From: Harenicola maris
Lineage (GTDB): Bacteria > Pseudomonadota > Alphaproteobacteria > Rhodobacterales > Rhodobacteraceae
DNA: 64,000 bases
Reading direction: 5' to 3'
Assembly: GCA_018524345.1 (NCBI GenBank)
Contig: JADQAZ010000003.1
Coordinates: 1-64,000 of the forward strand
A program made the translations under genes and the position numbers. Numbering within the stretch: position 1 is the stretch's first letter; each line of letters starts with the position of its first letter. This document shows positions 53,698-63,000 of this stretch, piece by piece. The notes under the pieces are model-generated. The model searched no databases, was not told where the DNA came from, and worked only from the letters and a program-made list of their open reading frames with translations.

Positions 53698-54486
53698 TCA
53701 GATGTGGCCGATGTCTGTGAGGAAGGTTGTCAGGAGGCGGGCGTAGTCATCCGGCTTTTCGACGCAGGGGATATGGCCCGCGCCGCGCATCAGGGCGAAT
53801 TGCGAGCCTGCGATCAGGTCTGCGGTTTCGCGCACCAGATCGGGCGGGGTTGCGCCGTCCTCTGACCCCGCGATGGCGAGGCAGGGGAGTTTGAGCGTCG
53901 AGGTGGTGGAGATGAAATCGCTGCCCGAGATCGCGGCGGATGTGCCTGCGTAGCCCTCGACCGGGGTGGAGGTGAGCATGTTGCGCCAGAGGGCAAGCTC
54001 CGGCCGTGCGCGGAAGGATTTGGAGAACCAGCGTTCCATTGTGGCATCGGCGAGGGCCTCTATCCCGCCGGTGTTCACCGCGTCGATCCTGTCCTGCCAG
54101 AGGCCCGCATTGCCGATGCGGGCGGCGGTGTTGGACAGGACAATGGCGCGGAGCTGATCGAGCCGTTTGACGGCGAGGCCCTGCGCCACCATGCCCCCGA
54201 CCGAGAGGCCGACGAAGACCGCCTCGCGGACATTGAGGTGATCGAGCAGGCGCTCTGCGTCGCGCACCAGCGAGCCCATGGCATAGGGGGCGGCGGGCCT
54301 GTCCGACAGGCCGTGGCCGCGCATGTCATAGCGGATCACCCGCAGGTTTTGCGGCAGGCGTGCCACCACCGCGTCCCAGATGCGCAGGTCGGTGCCCAGC
54401 GAATTGCCGAAGACCAGCGGCGCGCCGGCCTCTGGCCCGTCGATACGGTAGTGCAGGCCGATGTCGCCCAGATCGGCCCAGGTCAT
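53698..54486 (-). CDS. pcaD: 3-oxoadipate enol-lactonase
   Basis: This 262-residue alpha/beta hydrolase has nucleophile GLSVGG near residue 95, an acid near 209 and His near 236 in GAGHIPCVEKP. It begins ADLGDIGLHYRIDGP, as PcaD. It hydrolyses 3-oxoadipate enol-lactone to 3-oxoadipate. It overlaps the upstream nuclease gene by 4 bases, so they are co-translated. Confidence 0.85.
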   Translation of the reverse strand: MTWADLGDIGLHYRIDGPEAGAPLVFGNSLGTDLRIWDAVVARLPQNLRVIRYDMRGHGLSDRPAAPYAMGSLVRDAERLLDHLNVREAVFVGLSVGGMVAQGLAVKRLDQLRAIVLSNTAARIGNAGLWQDRIDAVNTGGIEALADATMERWFSKSFRARPELALWRNMLTSTPVEGYAGTSAAISGSDFISTTSTLKLPCLAIAGSEDGATPPDLVRETADLIAGSQFALMRGAGHIPCVEKPDDYARLLTTFLTDIGHI

Positions 54487-55682
54487 TTGTCGCCCGCCGC
54501 GAGGGAGAAATGGGCCATGATCTGGCCGTGGTCGCTGGCCAGTTTGTTATAGGGGGCCTCGGGGTGGGAGCCGTCTGTGAGGTGGTCATTGAGGACCGAG
54601 AAATAGGTCATCTCGCCCAGACGGTCCGCGTAATCGGGGTGGAAATGGCGCGACATCAGGATTTGGTCGATGCTTTCGAAATTGCCGCCGAAGGCCGCGG
54701 TATAGACCATGTCGCGGGCCGATTTGCGGACAAAGAGCTTTTCGGCGGAATGCAGGCGCAGGCTGTCGATCGCCTCTGTGATGGCGATGTTTTCCTCGCG
54801 TTTGTAGCGGTCGTTCTTGGTTTTGGCGTCGTGGCGGCGCATCCATGAGTAGTTCTTGAAGGGCACTTCGCCGGTGAGGATTTCGGTGGAGACCGCATGT
54901 TCGCCGTCGTTCAGATCGCCCAGAACCATGACGGGGTTGCCCGATTGCAACTCGCGCACCACCTCGCGGCGCAGCACCCATGCCTCTGCCATGCGGCGCA
55001 GCGCGGCGCGCAAGGAGCCCATGGCGCGGCCGACGGCGTCGTATTTGGTCAGGTCGGCCTCTGGCGGGAAGTCGGCGCCGGGGGGGGTGATCAGCTCGCC
55101 CAGTTTGGATTTGAGGTGGCAGTTGAAGACCGTGACAGTGGCCCCGCCGAGGGGCACGCGCACCTTGAGGATCGGGCGCGACAGACGGGTGACGGTGTAG
55201 TGGCCCGCATCGCCGCCGCCGAGTTCTTGCAGCGGGATATGGAGCGGTTCGGGCAGGATCTGGATGACCTCTGGCGCGCCGGTAAAGCCGAAGCGCGACA
55301 GGGTGGCCACGCCGGGGCGGCGGTGGCCGGGCTCGCCATCATTGGCGTTGGGGGCAAAGGCGAGGGCGGCATTGGCGTAGCCCTCGGAGTTGAGCTTGCG
55401 GAAGATCGCCTTGCGGCGGTAGCCCTTGGATTGGTCGGGGATGACGGCGGCGTTGAGGATCTCGGCGCGGCGGTCGGCCTCTGCCACCACGGCGCGCAGG
55501 GGGGCCTCGTCAAAGATTTCCTGAAAACACACGATGTCGGCGGAGAGGGAGAGAAGCTGGTCTGCGAGCCAGTCTTCCTTCCATGCGTATTCCTCGGGGG
55601 TGTATTCCTCGAAACGGTAGTATTCGCTGTTCGCGCCGATCAGGTTTTTGACGTTGAAGCTGGCGATTGTGAAATCACTCAT
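54483..55682 (-). CDS. Endonuclease/exonuclease/phosphatase family protein
   Basis: This 399-residue protein has the EEP fold landmarks TIASFNVKNL near the start, VCFQEI, FNCHLKSKLGE, VLGDLNDGEHA and SDHGQI near the end. No signal peptide is seen. Its role in an operon with aromatic-catabolism genes is unclear. Two ATGs are adjacent; the one at 55682 has a GGAGG site at 5 bases spacing and is preferred to that at 55685. It overlaps the dehydratase stop. Confidence 0.85.
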   Translation of the reverse strand: MSDFTIASFNVKNLIGANSEYYRFEEYTPEEYAWKEDWLADQLLSLSADIVCFQEIFDEAPLRAVVAEADRRAEILNAAVIPDQSKGYRRKAIFRKLNSEGYANAALAFAPNANDGEPGHRRPGVATLSRFGFTGAPEVIQILPEPLHIPLQELGGGDAGHYTVTRLSRPILKVRVPLGGATVTVFNCHLKSKLGELITPPGADFPPEADLTKYDAVGRAMGSLRAALRRMAEAWVLRREVVRELQSGNPVMVLGDLNDGEHAVSTEILTGEVPFKNYSWMRRHDAKTKNDRYKREENIAITEAIDSLRLHSAEKLFVRKSARDMVYTAAFGGNFESIDQILMSRHFHPDYADRLGEMTYFSVLNDHLTDGSHPEAPYNKLASDHGQIMAHFSLAAGDK

Positions 55683-56658
55683 CATTGCCTCCGAAGCGGG
55701 TGAGGGCGGTTTTGAACATCTCGGCATCGACATTGCCGCCGGTGGCGACGGCGATCACGGCATCCCCTTCGAAGGCCTCGGGGTGGAAGAGCGCGGCGGC
55801 GAGGGCCACGGCCCCGCCCGGTTCCAGCACCAGCTTGAGGTAGGTGAAGGCGAGGGCCACGGCCTGCAGCGCCTGATCGTCGGTCACGGTCAGGCCGGGG
55901 CCGCAGAGTTTGGACATGATCGGCAGGGTCATATCGCCCGGCGCAGGCGTGATGATGGCGTCGCAGATCGAGCCCGTCAGGGCGGGGTTATATTCCTTTT
56001 GGCCGCTGACCATGGAGCGGGCGGCATCGTCGAAACCCTCTGGCTCCACCGGGCGGGCACGCAGGCCGGGGGCGCGGGCCTCCAGCGCGAGGGCGATGCC
56101 CGAGGTCAGCCCGCCGCCGCCGCAGCAGACCAGCACATCGGCCTGAGAGACGCCGAAATCGGCGGCTTGCTCGGCGATTTCGAGGCCGCAGGTGCCTTGG
56201 CCCGCGATGACATGGGGGTTGTCGAAGGGTTTGACGAGGGTGAGGCCGCGTTCGGCGGCGAGGGCGGCGCCGATGGCGTCGCGGTCATCGGTGGCGCGGT
56301 CGAAGAGCACGACCTCTGCCCCGAGGGCGCGGGTGTTGGCGACCTTGATCGCGGGGGCGTCGGAGGGCATCAGGATGACCGCAGGCGCATCATGGGCGGC
56401 CGCCGCGCGGGCCACGCCCTGTGCGTGGTTGCCCGAGGAGAAGGCCAGCACGCCCTTGGCGCGCAGGTCCTCGGGCATGGCCGAGAGCGCCGACCAGCCG
56501 CCGCGTGCCTTGAAGGAACCGGTGTGTTGCAGGCATTCCGCCTTCACCAGAACATGCCGCCCTGCCATGGCGTCGAGGATCGGCGAGCAGAGCAGGGGGG
56601 TGCGCCTTATGTGCCCATGGGCACGGACGGCGGCGGCTTCGATTTCGGTGATGTTCAT
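55675..56658 (-). CDS. PLP-dependent threonine/serine dehydratase-like enzyme
   Basis: This 327-residue fold-II PLP enzyme has the lysine in TGSFKARGG (Lys51), the SSGNHAQGVA phosphate-binding loop region and a CGGGGLTSG glycine loop. It resembles threonine dehydratase, serine racemase and hydroxyaspartate ammonia-lyase, which deaminate hydroxy-amino acids. Substrate cannot be fixed. It overlaps its upstream alpha/beta hydrolase by 4 bases and the nuclease by 8-11 bases. Confidence 0.8.
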   Translation of the reverse strand: MNITEIEAAAVRAHGHIRRTPLLCSPILDAMAGRHVLVKAECLQHTGSFKARGGWSALSAMPEDLRAKGVLAFSSGNHAQGVARAAAAHDAPAVILMPSDAPAIKVANTRALGAEVVLFDRATDDRDAIGAALAAERGLTLVKPFDNPHVIAGQGTCGLEIAEQAADFGVSQADVLVCCGGGGLTSGIALALEARAPGLRARPVEPEGFDDAARSMVSGQKEYNPALTGSICDAIITPAPGDMTLPIMSKLCGPGLTVTDDQALQAVALAFTYLKLVLEPGGAVALAAALFHPEAFEGDAVIAVATGGNVDAEMFKTALTRFGGNDE

Positions 56659-57485
56659 TGCAGTTGGTCCAGAAAGCTGTTGATGGCGGCGAGGGAGGGC
56701 CCCTCGTCAAGGAAGGGCACATGGCCGCGGTCCGGCACCGCGGCATAGATCATATCGGGGCGGCGGCGGCGCATTTCTGCGGCGGTCTCTGCCGTCAGCA
56801 GGTTGGAATTCGCCCCGTGGATCAGGGCGAGGGGCAGGCCCGCGCAGGCGTCGAACAGGGGCCAGAGGTCTGGTGCCTCGGCCTCATAGGCGGCGAGGAA
56901 GCTGCTGCGCAGGGCGGGGTCATAGGTGATGGCAAGCCCGCCGCCGGGCAGCTCGTCATAGTGGATGCGGGCCTCCTCCAGCCAGCGTTCATCCGGCACA
57001 TTGGCAAAGCCGGGGCTGGCGCCGGGCAGGATTTGCGCCAGTTCTGCGTGGCTGCGGGCGGCGGGGTTGCGGCCGATATAGCCGGAGATATGGCTCAGCC
57101 CGTCCTTGTTGATCACTGGCCCCACGTCATTGAGGCACAGGCCCATGAGGCGGTCCTTGGCGGCGGCGGCCATGACCAGCCCGATCAGCCCGCCGCGCGA
57201 GGTGCCGAGGATCGCGGCCTTGTCCAGACCAAGGTGGTCGAGCAGGTCGATCTGGTCCTGCATTTCCTGCGGGATTGTGTAGCTGTCCGCCCCTGTCCAG
57301 CCGGAGCCGCCGCGCCCGCGATAATCGGGCCGGATCAGCCGCGCGCGCTGTTCGATATGGGGGGCGAGGTAGCCGAAATCGCGCCCGTTGCGCGTCAGCC
57401 CCGCAAGGCACAAAAGCGGCGGGCCGGAGCCGCCGCTGTCGGAATAGGCGATGCGGGTGCCATCGCCTGTGGTAAAACTGGGCAT
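56655..57485 (-). CDS. Alpha/beta hydrolase
   Basis: This 276-residue alpha/beta hydrolase has nucleophile GTSRGG near residue 95 (serine in the G-x-S-x-G turn), DYRGRGGSGW and a late DRGHVPFLDEGP histidine. It may be an esterase or lactonase. It overlaps the dehydratase gene by 4 bases and lies 2 bases after the HAD gene. The start 57485 is chosen to match the family start. Confidence 0.85.
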   Translation of the reverse strand: MPSFTTGDGTRIAYSDSGGSGPPLLCLAGLTRNGRDFGYLAPHIEQRARLIRPDYRGRGGSGWTGADSYTIPQEMQDQIDLLDHLGLDKAAILGTSRGGLIGLVMAAAAKDRLMGLCLNDVGPVINKDGLSHISGYIGRNPAARSHAELAQILPGASPGFANVPDERWLEEARIHYDELPGGGLAITYDPALRSSFLAAYEAEAPDLWPLFDACAGLPLALIHGANSNLLTAETAAEMRRRRPDMIYAAVPDRGHVPFLDEGPSLAAINSFLDQLQ

Positions 57486-57487
57486 GG

Positions 57488-58177
57488 TCAGATCTCCGCC
57501 GCGAGGGTTGGAATGCCGGTGAGGTCGCTCATCTGGTGCGGCGGCACCCAAGGCAGGCGGTCCACCGGATCACCGGCGCGGTTGACCCAAGCGGTTTGAA
57601 AGCCGTAGCCTGTGGCTGCGCCCGCGTCCCAGCCGTTGGAGGAGACAAAGAGGACCTCCTGCGGGGCGGTGCCAAGGCCCTTGCCCACAAGGTCGTAGAC
57701 GGAGGCATGGGGTTTGAAGACGCCGACATCCTCGACCGAGATCACCGCATCGAGCAGATCACCGAGGCCCGCGGATTTCACCGCGCCCTCGAGCATATCG
57801 GGCGAGCCGTTGGAGAGGATCGCGGTTTTGTATCCGCCGGATTTGAGGCTGGCGAGCATGGCGGGCACCTCGGGGTAGGCGGAGAGTTCCCAGTAGAGCG
57901 CCAGCAGGCGGTCGCGCAGGGGCGTGTCGCCCTCAAGGCCGGTGGCCTCGAGCGCGTAGTCCAGCCCCTCTTGGGTGACGGTCCAGAAATCGGTGTGGGC
58001 GCCGGTGACGGCGCGCAGCCATGAGTATTGCAGCTGTTTGAGGCGCCAGACCTCGGCCAGTTTGGGCCAATGCCGGGCAAGGGCCTCGCGCCCCGGTTCT
58101 GCGGCGGCCTCACGGGCGGCGGCGGCGACGTCAAACAATGTGCCATAGGCATCAAAAACACAGGCTTTGCAGGTCAT
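57488..58177 (-). CDS. Haloacid dehalogenase, type II
   Basis: This 229-residue HAD enzyme starts CKACVFDAYGTLFD with nucleophile Asp9, followed by ILSNGSPDML, KPHASVYDL and a DxxxxxGA segment (SSNGWDAGAATGYGF). This is the pattern of L-2-haloacid dehalogenases, which remove halide from 2-haloalkanoic acids; a phosphatase role is possible. It is the first gene of the seven-gene operon. The 58178-58279 gap holds the likely promoter. Confidence 0.85.
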   Translation of the reverse strand: MTCKACVFDAYGTLFDVAAAAREAAAEPGREALARHWPKLAEVWRLKQLQYSWLRAVTGAHTDFWTVTQEGLDYALEATGLEGDTPLRDRLLALYWELSAYPEVPAMLASLKSGGYKTAILSNGSPDMLEGAVKSAGLGDLLDAVISVEDVGVFKPHASVYDLVGKGLGTAPQEVLFVSSNGWDAGAATGYGFQTAWVNRAGDPVDRLPWVPPHQMSDLTGIPTLAAEI

Positions 58178-58279
58178 GTTTCCCTCCCAGTCGGGCGGAG
58201 ACTGACACAGGCGGCGGCGCAAGGAAAGGGCGAAGCCTTTTGACGTTGGGGGTGTTTTTGGGGGTTTGGCGCCTGCGGG

Positions 58280-59065
58280 TCAGATCAGGCGGAGCAGGAT
58301 CGGCAGGCCCGCGATCAGATGCACGCCGAGGGTGCAAAGATAGGCCGCGAGGGCCTGCGCGCCCTGCGCCTTGGTCATGGCGGGGCGGGGGGTGTTTGCG
58401 TCCGATTTGGCGGAGCTTTGCAGCCCCTGCGCGCCCAGAGCGGCGACCAGAAACAGGAGCACCGATTGCATCCAGAGCGCCGCCAGTGCCAGCGCCGCGG
58501 CCATGGCGATGGCCAGCCATGGGGCAAGGGGCGGCCAGATGCAGCGGGCCAGCAGGTGGACACAGCGCCCGCCGTCCAGCGGCCAGAAGGGCAGCAGGTT
58601 TACAAAGTTCAGCGCCCCGTTGGCGATGGCAAAGACCCATGCGGCATAGGCGAAATCCGGTGCGCTGTTCCACAGGGAGAGCGCCAGAACATAGGCCAGC
58701 ACCGTGGGGGCGAGGCAGATGCCGGGGCCCATCAGGGTGATGAAGAAATCCTTCAGGTCGCTGTCTGGTGCGCGGTTCGAGATCGCCACGCCGCCGAGTA
58801 GGGGGATCAGGCGAAAGCGTGCATCGCGGTGCCCCGCCACGCGGAAGGCCGCGACATGGCCGAATTCATGGATCAACACCCCAAGGGTGATGGCCACGCC
58901 GTAGAGCGGGCCGAGGTAGAGGACCGCCGCGCCAAAGGCCAGCACGCCCAAAGCCAAGCCGGTCTGGTCAAAGCTGTGGGTTTTGAGGCCGGCCTCGGGC
59001 ACCAGACCGCCGCGCAGGGACAGCAGGGTCAGGGCGCAGAGGCCGAAAGCAAACAATAGCGTCAT
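58280..59065 (-). CDS. Site-2 protease-like (M50) membrane protein
   Basis: This 261-residue membrane protein has five or six helices, the zinc motif HEFGH near residue 66 and the second motif LPFWPLDGGR near 157, which defines the M50 family. Such proteases cut membrane-bound factors or process signals. It stands alone between the operons. The 59066-59249 gap shows two hairpins near fabI. Confidence 0.8.
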   Translation of the reverse strand: MTLLFAFGLCALTLLSLRGGLVPEAGLKTHSFDQTGLALGVLAFGAAVLYLGPLYGVAITLGVLIHEFGHVAAFRVAGHRDARFRLIPLLGGVAISNRAPDSDLKDFFITLMGPGICLAPTVLAYVLALSLWNSAPDFAYAAWVFAIANGALNFVNLLPFWPLDGGRCVHLLARCIWPPLAPWLAIAMAAALALAALWMQSVLLFLVAALGAQGLQSSAKSDANTPRPAMTKAQGAQALAAYLCTLGVHLIAGLPILLRLI

Positions 59066-59190
59066 CGAGGGGTCCTACTTGGGCATTGGCCCGCAGGAGT
59101 GACATGGGATTTGGGCGGGAGTTGGGCCAGACGGGGGAATGATCGGGCAAGGCGGCTGCGGCCCTGTCCCGATCGGTTGCGCCTTGCGCC

Positions 59191-59229
59191 GATCAGCGCA
59201 GCTGATCGAGATTTTTCGGCGAAAAATCT
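59191..59229 (-). terminator. Two hairpins beyond fabI
   Basis: GATCAGC-GCA-GCTGATC (59191-59207) and AGATTTTTC-GGC-GAAAAATCT (59209-59229) are perfect stems placed in tandem, 20 bp past the fabI stop. They probably end the fab transcript. Confidence 0.7.
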
Positions 59230-59249
59230 GTGTCCCGCCTGTGGCCCCG

Positions 59250-60041
59250 TTACGCGAGGTTTTCGGGCTGTGCCATGCCGAGGGTGTGGTAGCCGCCGTC
59301 GACGTGGATGATCTCTCCGCTGGTGTCGGCGCCGTAGTCGGAGGCGAGGTAGACCGCCGTGCCGCCGACGCTGTCCAGTGTCGCGTTGCGGCGCAGGGGG
59401 GCGTTGGCCTCGGTGAAGCGGAAGGTGCGGCGGGCGCCGCCGATGGCCGCTCCGGCGAGGGTTTTCATCGGCCCGGGGGAGATCGCGTTGACGCGGATGC
59501 CGTCGGGGCCGAGGTCATTGGCCAGATAGCGCACGGAGCTTTCTAGGGCCGCCTTGGCCACGCCCATGACGTTGTAGAAGGGGGTGACCTTGTTGGAGCC
59601 TTGGTAGGTCATGGTCAGCAGGCTGCCGCCGTTTGGCATGATCTCGGCGGCGCGGCGGGCGCAGTCGATGAAGCTGAAGCAGGAGATGCAGAGGGAATTT
59701 TTGAAATTCTCGCGCGTCGTGTTGGTGAAGCGCCCTGTCAGTTCGGCCTTGTCGGAATAGGCGATGGCATGGACGAGAAAGTCGATGCTGCCCCAGCGGT
59801 CCTTGAGCGCGCCAAAGGCGGCGTCCATGCTCTCGTCGTCGTTCACATCGACATCGAGCAGGAAATCGGAGCCGAGTTGCTCGGCGAGGGGCAGGACCCG
59901 TTTGCCAAAAGCGTCGCCTTGGTAGGAAAAGGCCAGTTCGGCCCCCTCGGCGTGGAGCGCCTTTGCAATGCCCCAAGCGATGGAGCGGTCATTGGCAACG
60001 CCCATCACCAGCCCGCGTTTGCCTGTCATCAAATCGGCCAT
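59250..60041 (-). CDS. fabI: Enoyl-[acyl-carrier-protein] reductase FabI
   Basis: This 263-residue short-chain dehydrogenase-like enzyme has GVANDRSIAWGIAKAL near the N-terminus and catalytic Tyr and Lys in FYNVMGVAKAALE (Tyr-x6-Lys). The FabI end reads GGYHTLGM. It performs the NADH-linked reduction that ends each fatty acid elongation cycle. It lies 6 bases after fabB on the minus strand. Confidence 0.95.
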   Translation of the reverse strand: MADLMTGKRGLVMGVANDRSIAWGIAKALHAEGAELAFSYQGDAFGKRVLPLAEQLGSDFLLDVDVNDDESMDAAFGALKDRWGSIDFLVHAIAYSDKAELTGRFTNTTRENFKNSLCISCFSFIDCARRAAEIMPNGGSLLTMTYQGSNKVTPFYNVMGVAKAALESSVRYLANDLGPDGIRVNAISPGPMKTLAGAAIGGARRTFRFTEANAPLRRNATLDSVGGTAVYLASDYGADTSGEIIHVDGGYHTLGMAQPENLA

Positions 60042-60047
60042 ATCAGA

Positions 60048-61277
60048 TCACCCGTTAAATTTACTAAGCAGCATGGACCCGTTGGTCCCGCCGAAGCCGA
60101 AGGAATTGGTCATCACCGTGTCGAGGCCCGCGTTTTCGACCAGAGAAGTTGCGATTTCTTCCGGTTTGAGGGCGGGGTCGAGGGTTTCGACGTTGATCGA
60201 GGGGGCGATGTAGTCGCCCTGCATCATCAGCAGGCAATAGATTGCCTCCTGTGCGCCGGTGGCGCCTTGGGAGTGGCCGGTCATGGATTTGGTGGAGGAG
60301 ATCGGCGGTGTGCTGCCCTCGCCAAAGACGCGGCGGACGGCCTCGACCTCTCCGACATCGCCCACGGGGGTCGATGTGCCATGGGCGTTGATGTAGCTGA
60401 CGGCGCGGCCCTCTGGCAGGGTTTGCAGGGCGCCGCGCATGGCGCGTTCGCCGCCCTCGCCGGAGGGGGCGACCATATCGGCGCCGTCCGAGGTGGCGGC
60501 AAAGCCTGTCACCTCGGCGTAGATTTTCGCGCCGCGTTTTTCGGCGCTTTCGAGGCTTTCCAGCACCACCATGCCGCCGCCGCCCGCGATGACGAAACCG
60601 TCGCGGTCGGCGTCAAAGGCGCGCGAGGCGCGGGTGGGGCTGTCGTTGTATTTGCTGCTCATGGCGCCCATGGCGTCGAACAGGCAGGAGAGCGTCCAGT
60701 CGAGTTCCTCTCCGCCGCCCGCGAACATGATGTCCTGTGCGCCAAGGGCGATTTGCTGTGCCGCCATGCCGATGCAATGCAGCGAGGTGGAGCAGGCCGA
60801 GGTGATGGAGAAGTTCATGCCCTTGATCTGATAGGCGGTGGCGAGGTTTGCGCTTACGGTAGAGGACATGCATTTGGGCACCGCGAAGGGGCCGATGCGT
60901 TTGGTGGCGCCGGTTTTCAGCACGGTTTGATGGGCGGCCAGCATGGCCGATGTGGAGGGCCCGCCGGAGCCCGCGATCAGGCCCGTCGAGGGGGTGGAGA
61001 CCTGCGCATCGCTCAGGCCCGCGTCGGCGATGGCCTGCTCCATGGCGAGGTAGGCATAGGCCGAGCCGGGGCCCATGAAGCGCAGGGTGCGTTTGTCGAT
61101 ATGCTCCGACGGCGTGATCTTGAGCGTGCCCGCGATCTGGCTGCGAAAGCCGTGCTCGACCTGAGCGGGGTTCAGCTCGATCCCGCTGGTGCCTGCCCGA
61201 AGGGCTGTGTCCACCTCGGCGGCGGCGTTGCCGATTGGGCTGATGATCCCGAGACCTGTAATGACGACGCGGCGCAT
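60048..61277 (-). CDS. fabB: Beta-ketoacyl-ACP synthase I FabB
   Basis: This 409-residue condensing enzyme has catalytic Cys162 in [10 protein letters not shown], and two histidines in [11 protein letters not shown] and [10 protein letters not shown]. It extends acyl chains and is needed for unsaturated fatty acid synthesis with FabA. It is usually next to fabA, but here two signalling genes separate them. The start at 61277 has a typical [10 protein letters not shown] beginning. Confidence 0.95.
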   Translation of the reverse strand: MRRVVITGLGIISPIGNAAAEVDTALRAGTSGIELNPAQVEHGFRSQIAGTLKITPSEHIDKRTLRFMGPGSAYAYLAMEQAIADAGLSDAQVSTPSTGLIAGSGGPSTSAMLAAHQTVLKTGATKRIGPFAVPKCMSSTVSANLATAYQIKGMNFSITSACSTSLHCIGMAAQQIALGAQDIMFAGGGEELDWTLSCLFDAMGAMSSKYNDSPTRASRAFDADRDGFVIAGGGGMVVLESLESAEKRGAKIYAEVTGFAATSDGADMVAPSGEGGERAMRGALQTLPEGRAVSYINAHGTSTPVGDVGEVEAVRRVFGEGSTPPISSTKSMTGHSQGATGAQEAIYCLLMMQGDYIAPSINVETLDPALKPEEIATSLVENAGLDTVMTNSFGFGGTNGSMLLSKFNG

Positions 61278-61296
61278 GTTCGCACTCCCTTTTGAA

Positions 61297-61356
61297 GTCC
61301 TATTCTGTGTAGGACAGGGGGGGAAGACGGTGCAAGGCCAAAGGGCGCAATTGCGC
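61297..61356. promoter_or_regulatory. Dyads between the response regulator gene and fabB
   Basis: GTCCTA-TTCTGTG-TAGGAC (61297-61315) and the perfect palindrome GCGCAATTGCGC (61345-61356) lie in the 78-bp gap. They could end the two-component transcript or be an operator for fabB. Confidence 0.4.
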
Positions 61357-61763
61357 TATGTCGGGTTGAGGACCAGTTGGGCGACCTCTTGCAGGTCCTC
61401 GATGCTGAGGGGTTTGCGCAGGAATTTGTTAATGGTCTCCGAGGCTTCTGCTCTGGCCTGATCCTCGGGATCGAGGGAGGTGGTGAGCATGACCACCACG
61501 CATTTGGCAAAGTCGGAGCCGAAGCGTTCGGCGGCGATATCGAGGAATTCGAAGCCGTTCATGCGCGGCATGTTGATATCGACAAAGACGGCATCGACCG
61601 TCACGCGGTCCTCCAGCGCCAGAAAATCAAGGGCGTCCTGCGCCATGCGAAAGGGGATCACCGTTTCGATCAGGCCGGAGCGTTCCATGATGCGTTTGTA
61701 AAGCAACTGGTCGATTTTCTCGTCGTCGATGGTGATGACGGTTTTGATCGGGGGGGATGTCAT
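61356..61763 (-). CDS. Single-domain response regulator (Rcp1-like)
   Basis: This 135-residue receiver-only protein has the acidic pair in TIDDEKIDQ, phosphoacceptor Asp62 in VDINMPRMNG and a late FLRKPL lysine. It has no output domain, so it may pass the phosphate on or bind a partner. It shares one base with the kinase gene upstream and lies before fabB. Confidence 0.85.
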   Translation of the reverse strand: MTSPPIKTVITIDDEKIDQLLYKRIMERSGLIETVIPFRMAQDALDFLALEDRVTVDAVFVDINMPRMNGFEFLDIAAERFGSDFAKCVVVMLTTSLDPEDQARAEASETINKFLRKPLSIEDLQEVAQLVLNPT

Positions 61764-62932
61764 TATGCGGCCTCTGCCAGAGTAACTGTGAAGGTGGTGC
61801 CATTGGTGCCATCTGAGGCGACGGCAATGGTGCCGTTGTGGTTCTCCGCGGCCCTGCGGCACAGGGCCAGACCGATCCCGGTTCCGGGGTAGATATCGGG
61901 CAGGTGGAGGCGCGTGAACATGTCGAAAACTTTTGTTTGATCCTGCTTCGGGATGCCGATGCCATTGTCGGCGATGCTGATGCGGTGGCCGCGCCATTCG
62001 GGGTCATGGCGCACGGTGATGGTGATGCGGGGGGGCACATCGGGGCGGGTGAATTTCAGGCTGTTGCTGATCAGGTTGTCGAGCATGGCGCGCAGCTGGA
62101 TCGCATCGCCCTTGACGGTGGGCAGGGCCTCTGCCGTGATTGTGGCGCCGGTTTCGTCGATCATGCCCTGACGGTGGGCGATAACCTCGGCCAGCAGCTG
62201 TGACAGGTCAACGGTGGTAAAGCCCTGTTTGGGGCCGATGGTATGGGCGTAGGTCAGGACATCCTCGATCTGGGTGTCCATCCGCGACAGGGCGGCGAGA
62301 CCATTGCCGAGGAACCCCTGCAAGTCGGGGCTGAGCCGGTCTTTTTCCAGAATGATCTCGTCAATGATCATGCGCAGGGTATTGGCGGGGGATTTGAGGT
62401 CATGGGAGATGGCGTAGACAAAGTCGCGCTGTTCGCGGCGCGACTGCTCGCTGGTGCGGATGGCGACGCGCAGGTGGATCAGGTCGGAGACGCAGCCCGC
62501 GAGTTTTGAGGCCCGCGCGATTTCCGCCTCGCTCCACTCATGCGGATCGGGGCGCATGACGCAGAGGCCGCCGATCACCTGCCCCGCGGGCATATAGACC
62601 GGCATGCCGATATAGGCGCGGGGCTGATCCGGTGTTTGGGCGGGGGTGCCCTTGAGGGCGGGGTGCAGGCGGGCGTCATTGACGATGAGCGGGGCGGATT
62701 TGAGCGGGACCTGTTGGCAATAGGTTTGCCCCATGGGCAGTTCGCGGCTGCGCAGCAGATCGCCGGTATGCCCCTGTTGGCTTTTGAAAAAGATGCGTTT
62801 TTTATCGCGGTCGAGCACAGAGATATGCGCAACCGGCACCTGCATCAGATCGCAGGCCAGCTGGGTGAGGTTGTCAAAGTCTGGCTCGGGCGGCGCATCG
62901 AGCAGCCCGAGGTCTTGCAAAGTGAATTTCAC
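61763..62932 (-). CDS. GAF-domain histidine kinase
   Basis: This 389-residue soluble kinase has an N-terminal GAF-like sensor domain (about residues 15-155), HisKA with His177 in YAISHDLKSPANTL, and an ATPase domain with NLISNSLKF, DNGIGIPK and GTGIGLALC. It resembles bacteriophytochrome-type kinases without a lyase cysteine. I place the start at GTG 62932, because AAGGAG lies 6 bases ahead; the ATG at 62953 would contain this site. It lies between fabA and the response regulator. Confidence 0.85.
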   Translation of the reverse strand: MKFTLQDLGLLDAPPEPDFDNLTQLACDLMQVPVAHISVLDRDKKRIFFKSQQGHTGDLLRSRELPMGQTYCQQVPLKSAPLIVNDARLHPALKGTPAQTPDQPRAYIGMPVYMPAGQVIGGLCVMRPDPHEWSEAEIARASKLAGCVSDLIHLRVAIRTSEQSRREQRDFVYAISHDLKSPANTLRMIIDEIILEKDRLSPDLQGFLGNGLAALSRMDTQIEDVLTYAHTIGPKQGFTTVDLSQLLAEVIAHRQGMIDETGATITAEALPTVKGDAIQLRAMLDNLISNSLKFTRPDVPPRITITVRHDPEWRGHRISIADNGIGIPKQDQTKVFDMFTRLHLPDIYPGTGIGLALCRRAAENHNGTIAVASDGTNGTTFTVTLAEAA

Positions 62933-63000
62933 GAACCGCTCCTTGCATTTCAAGGAGGGGGATATCAGTCAGGTGTTAACCTTGAGTTAGCGCGCGAAGA

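Noticed and set aside
55675-56658. BhcB of the beta-hydroxyaspartate cycle
   Set aside because: The fold is similar, but none of the other cycle genes are next to it and its neighbours are a hydrolase and a nuclease.
50029-58177. A complete beta-ketoadipate operon
   Set aside because: Only pcaB and pcaD are present. PcaHG, PcaC, PcaIJ and PcaQ were not found in the window.
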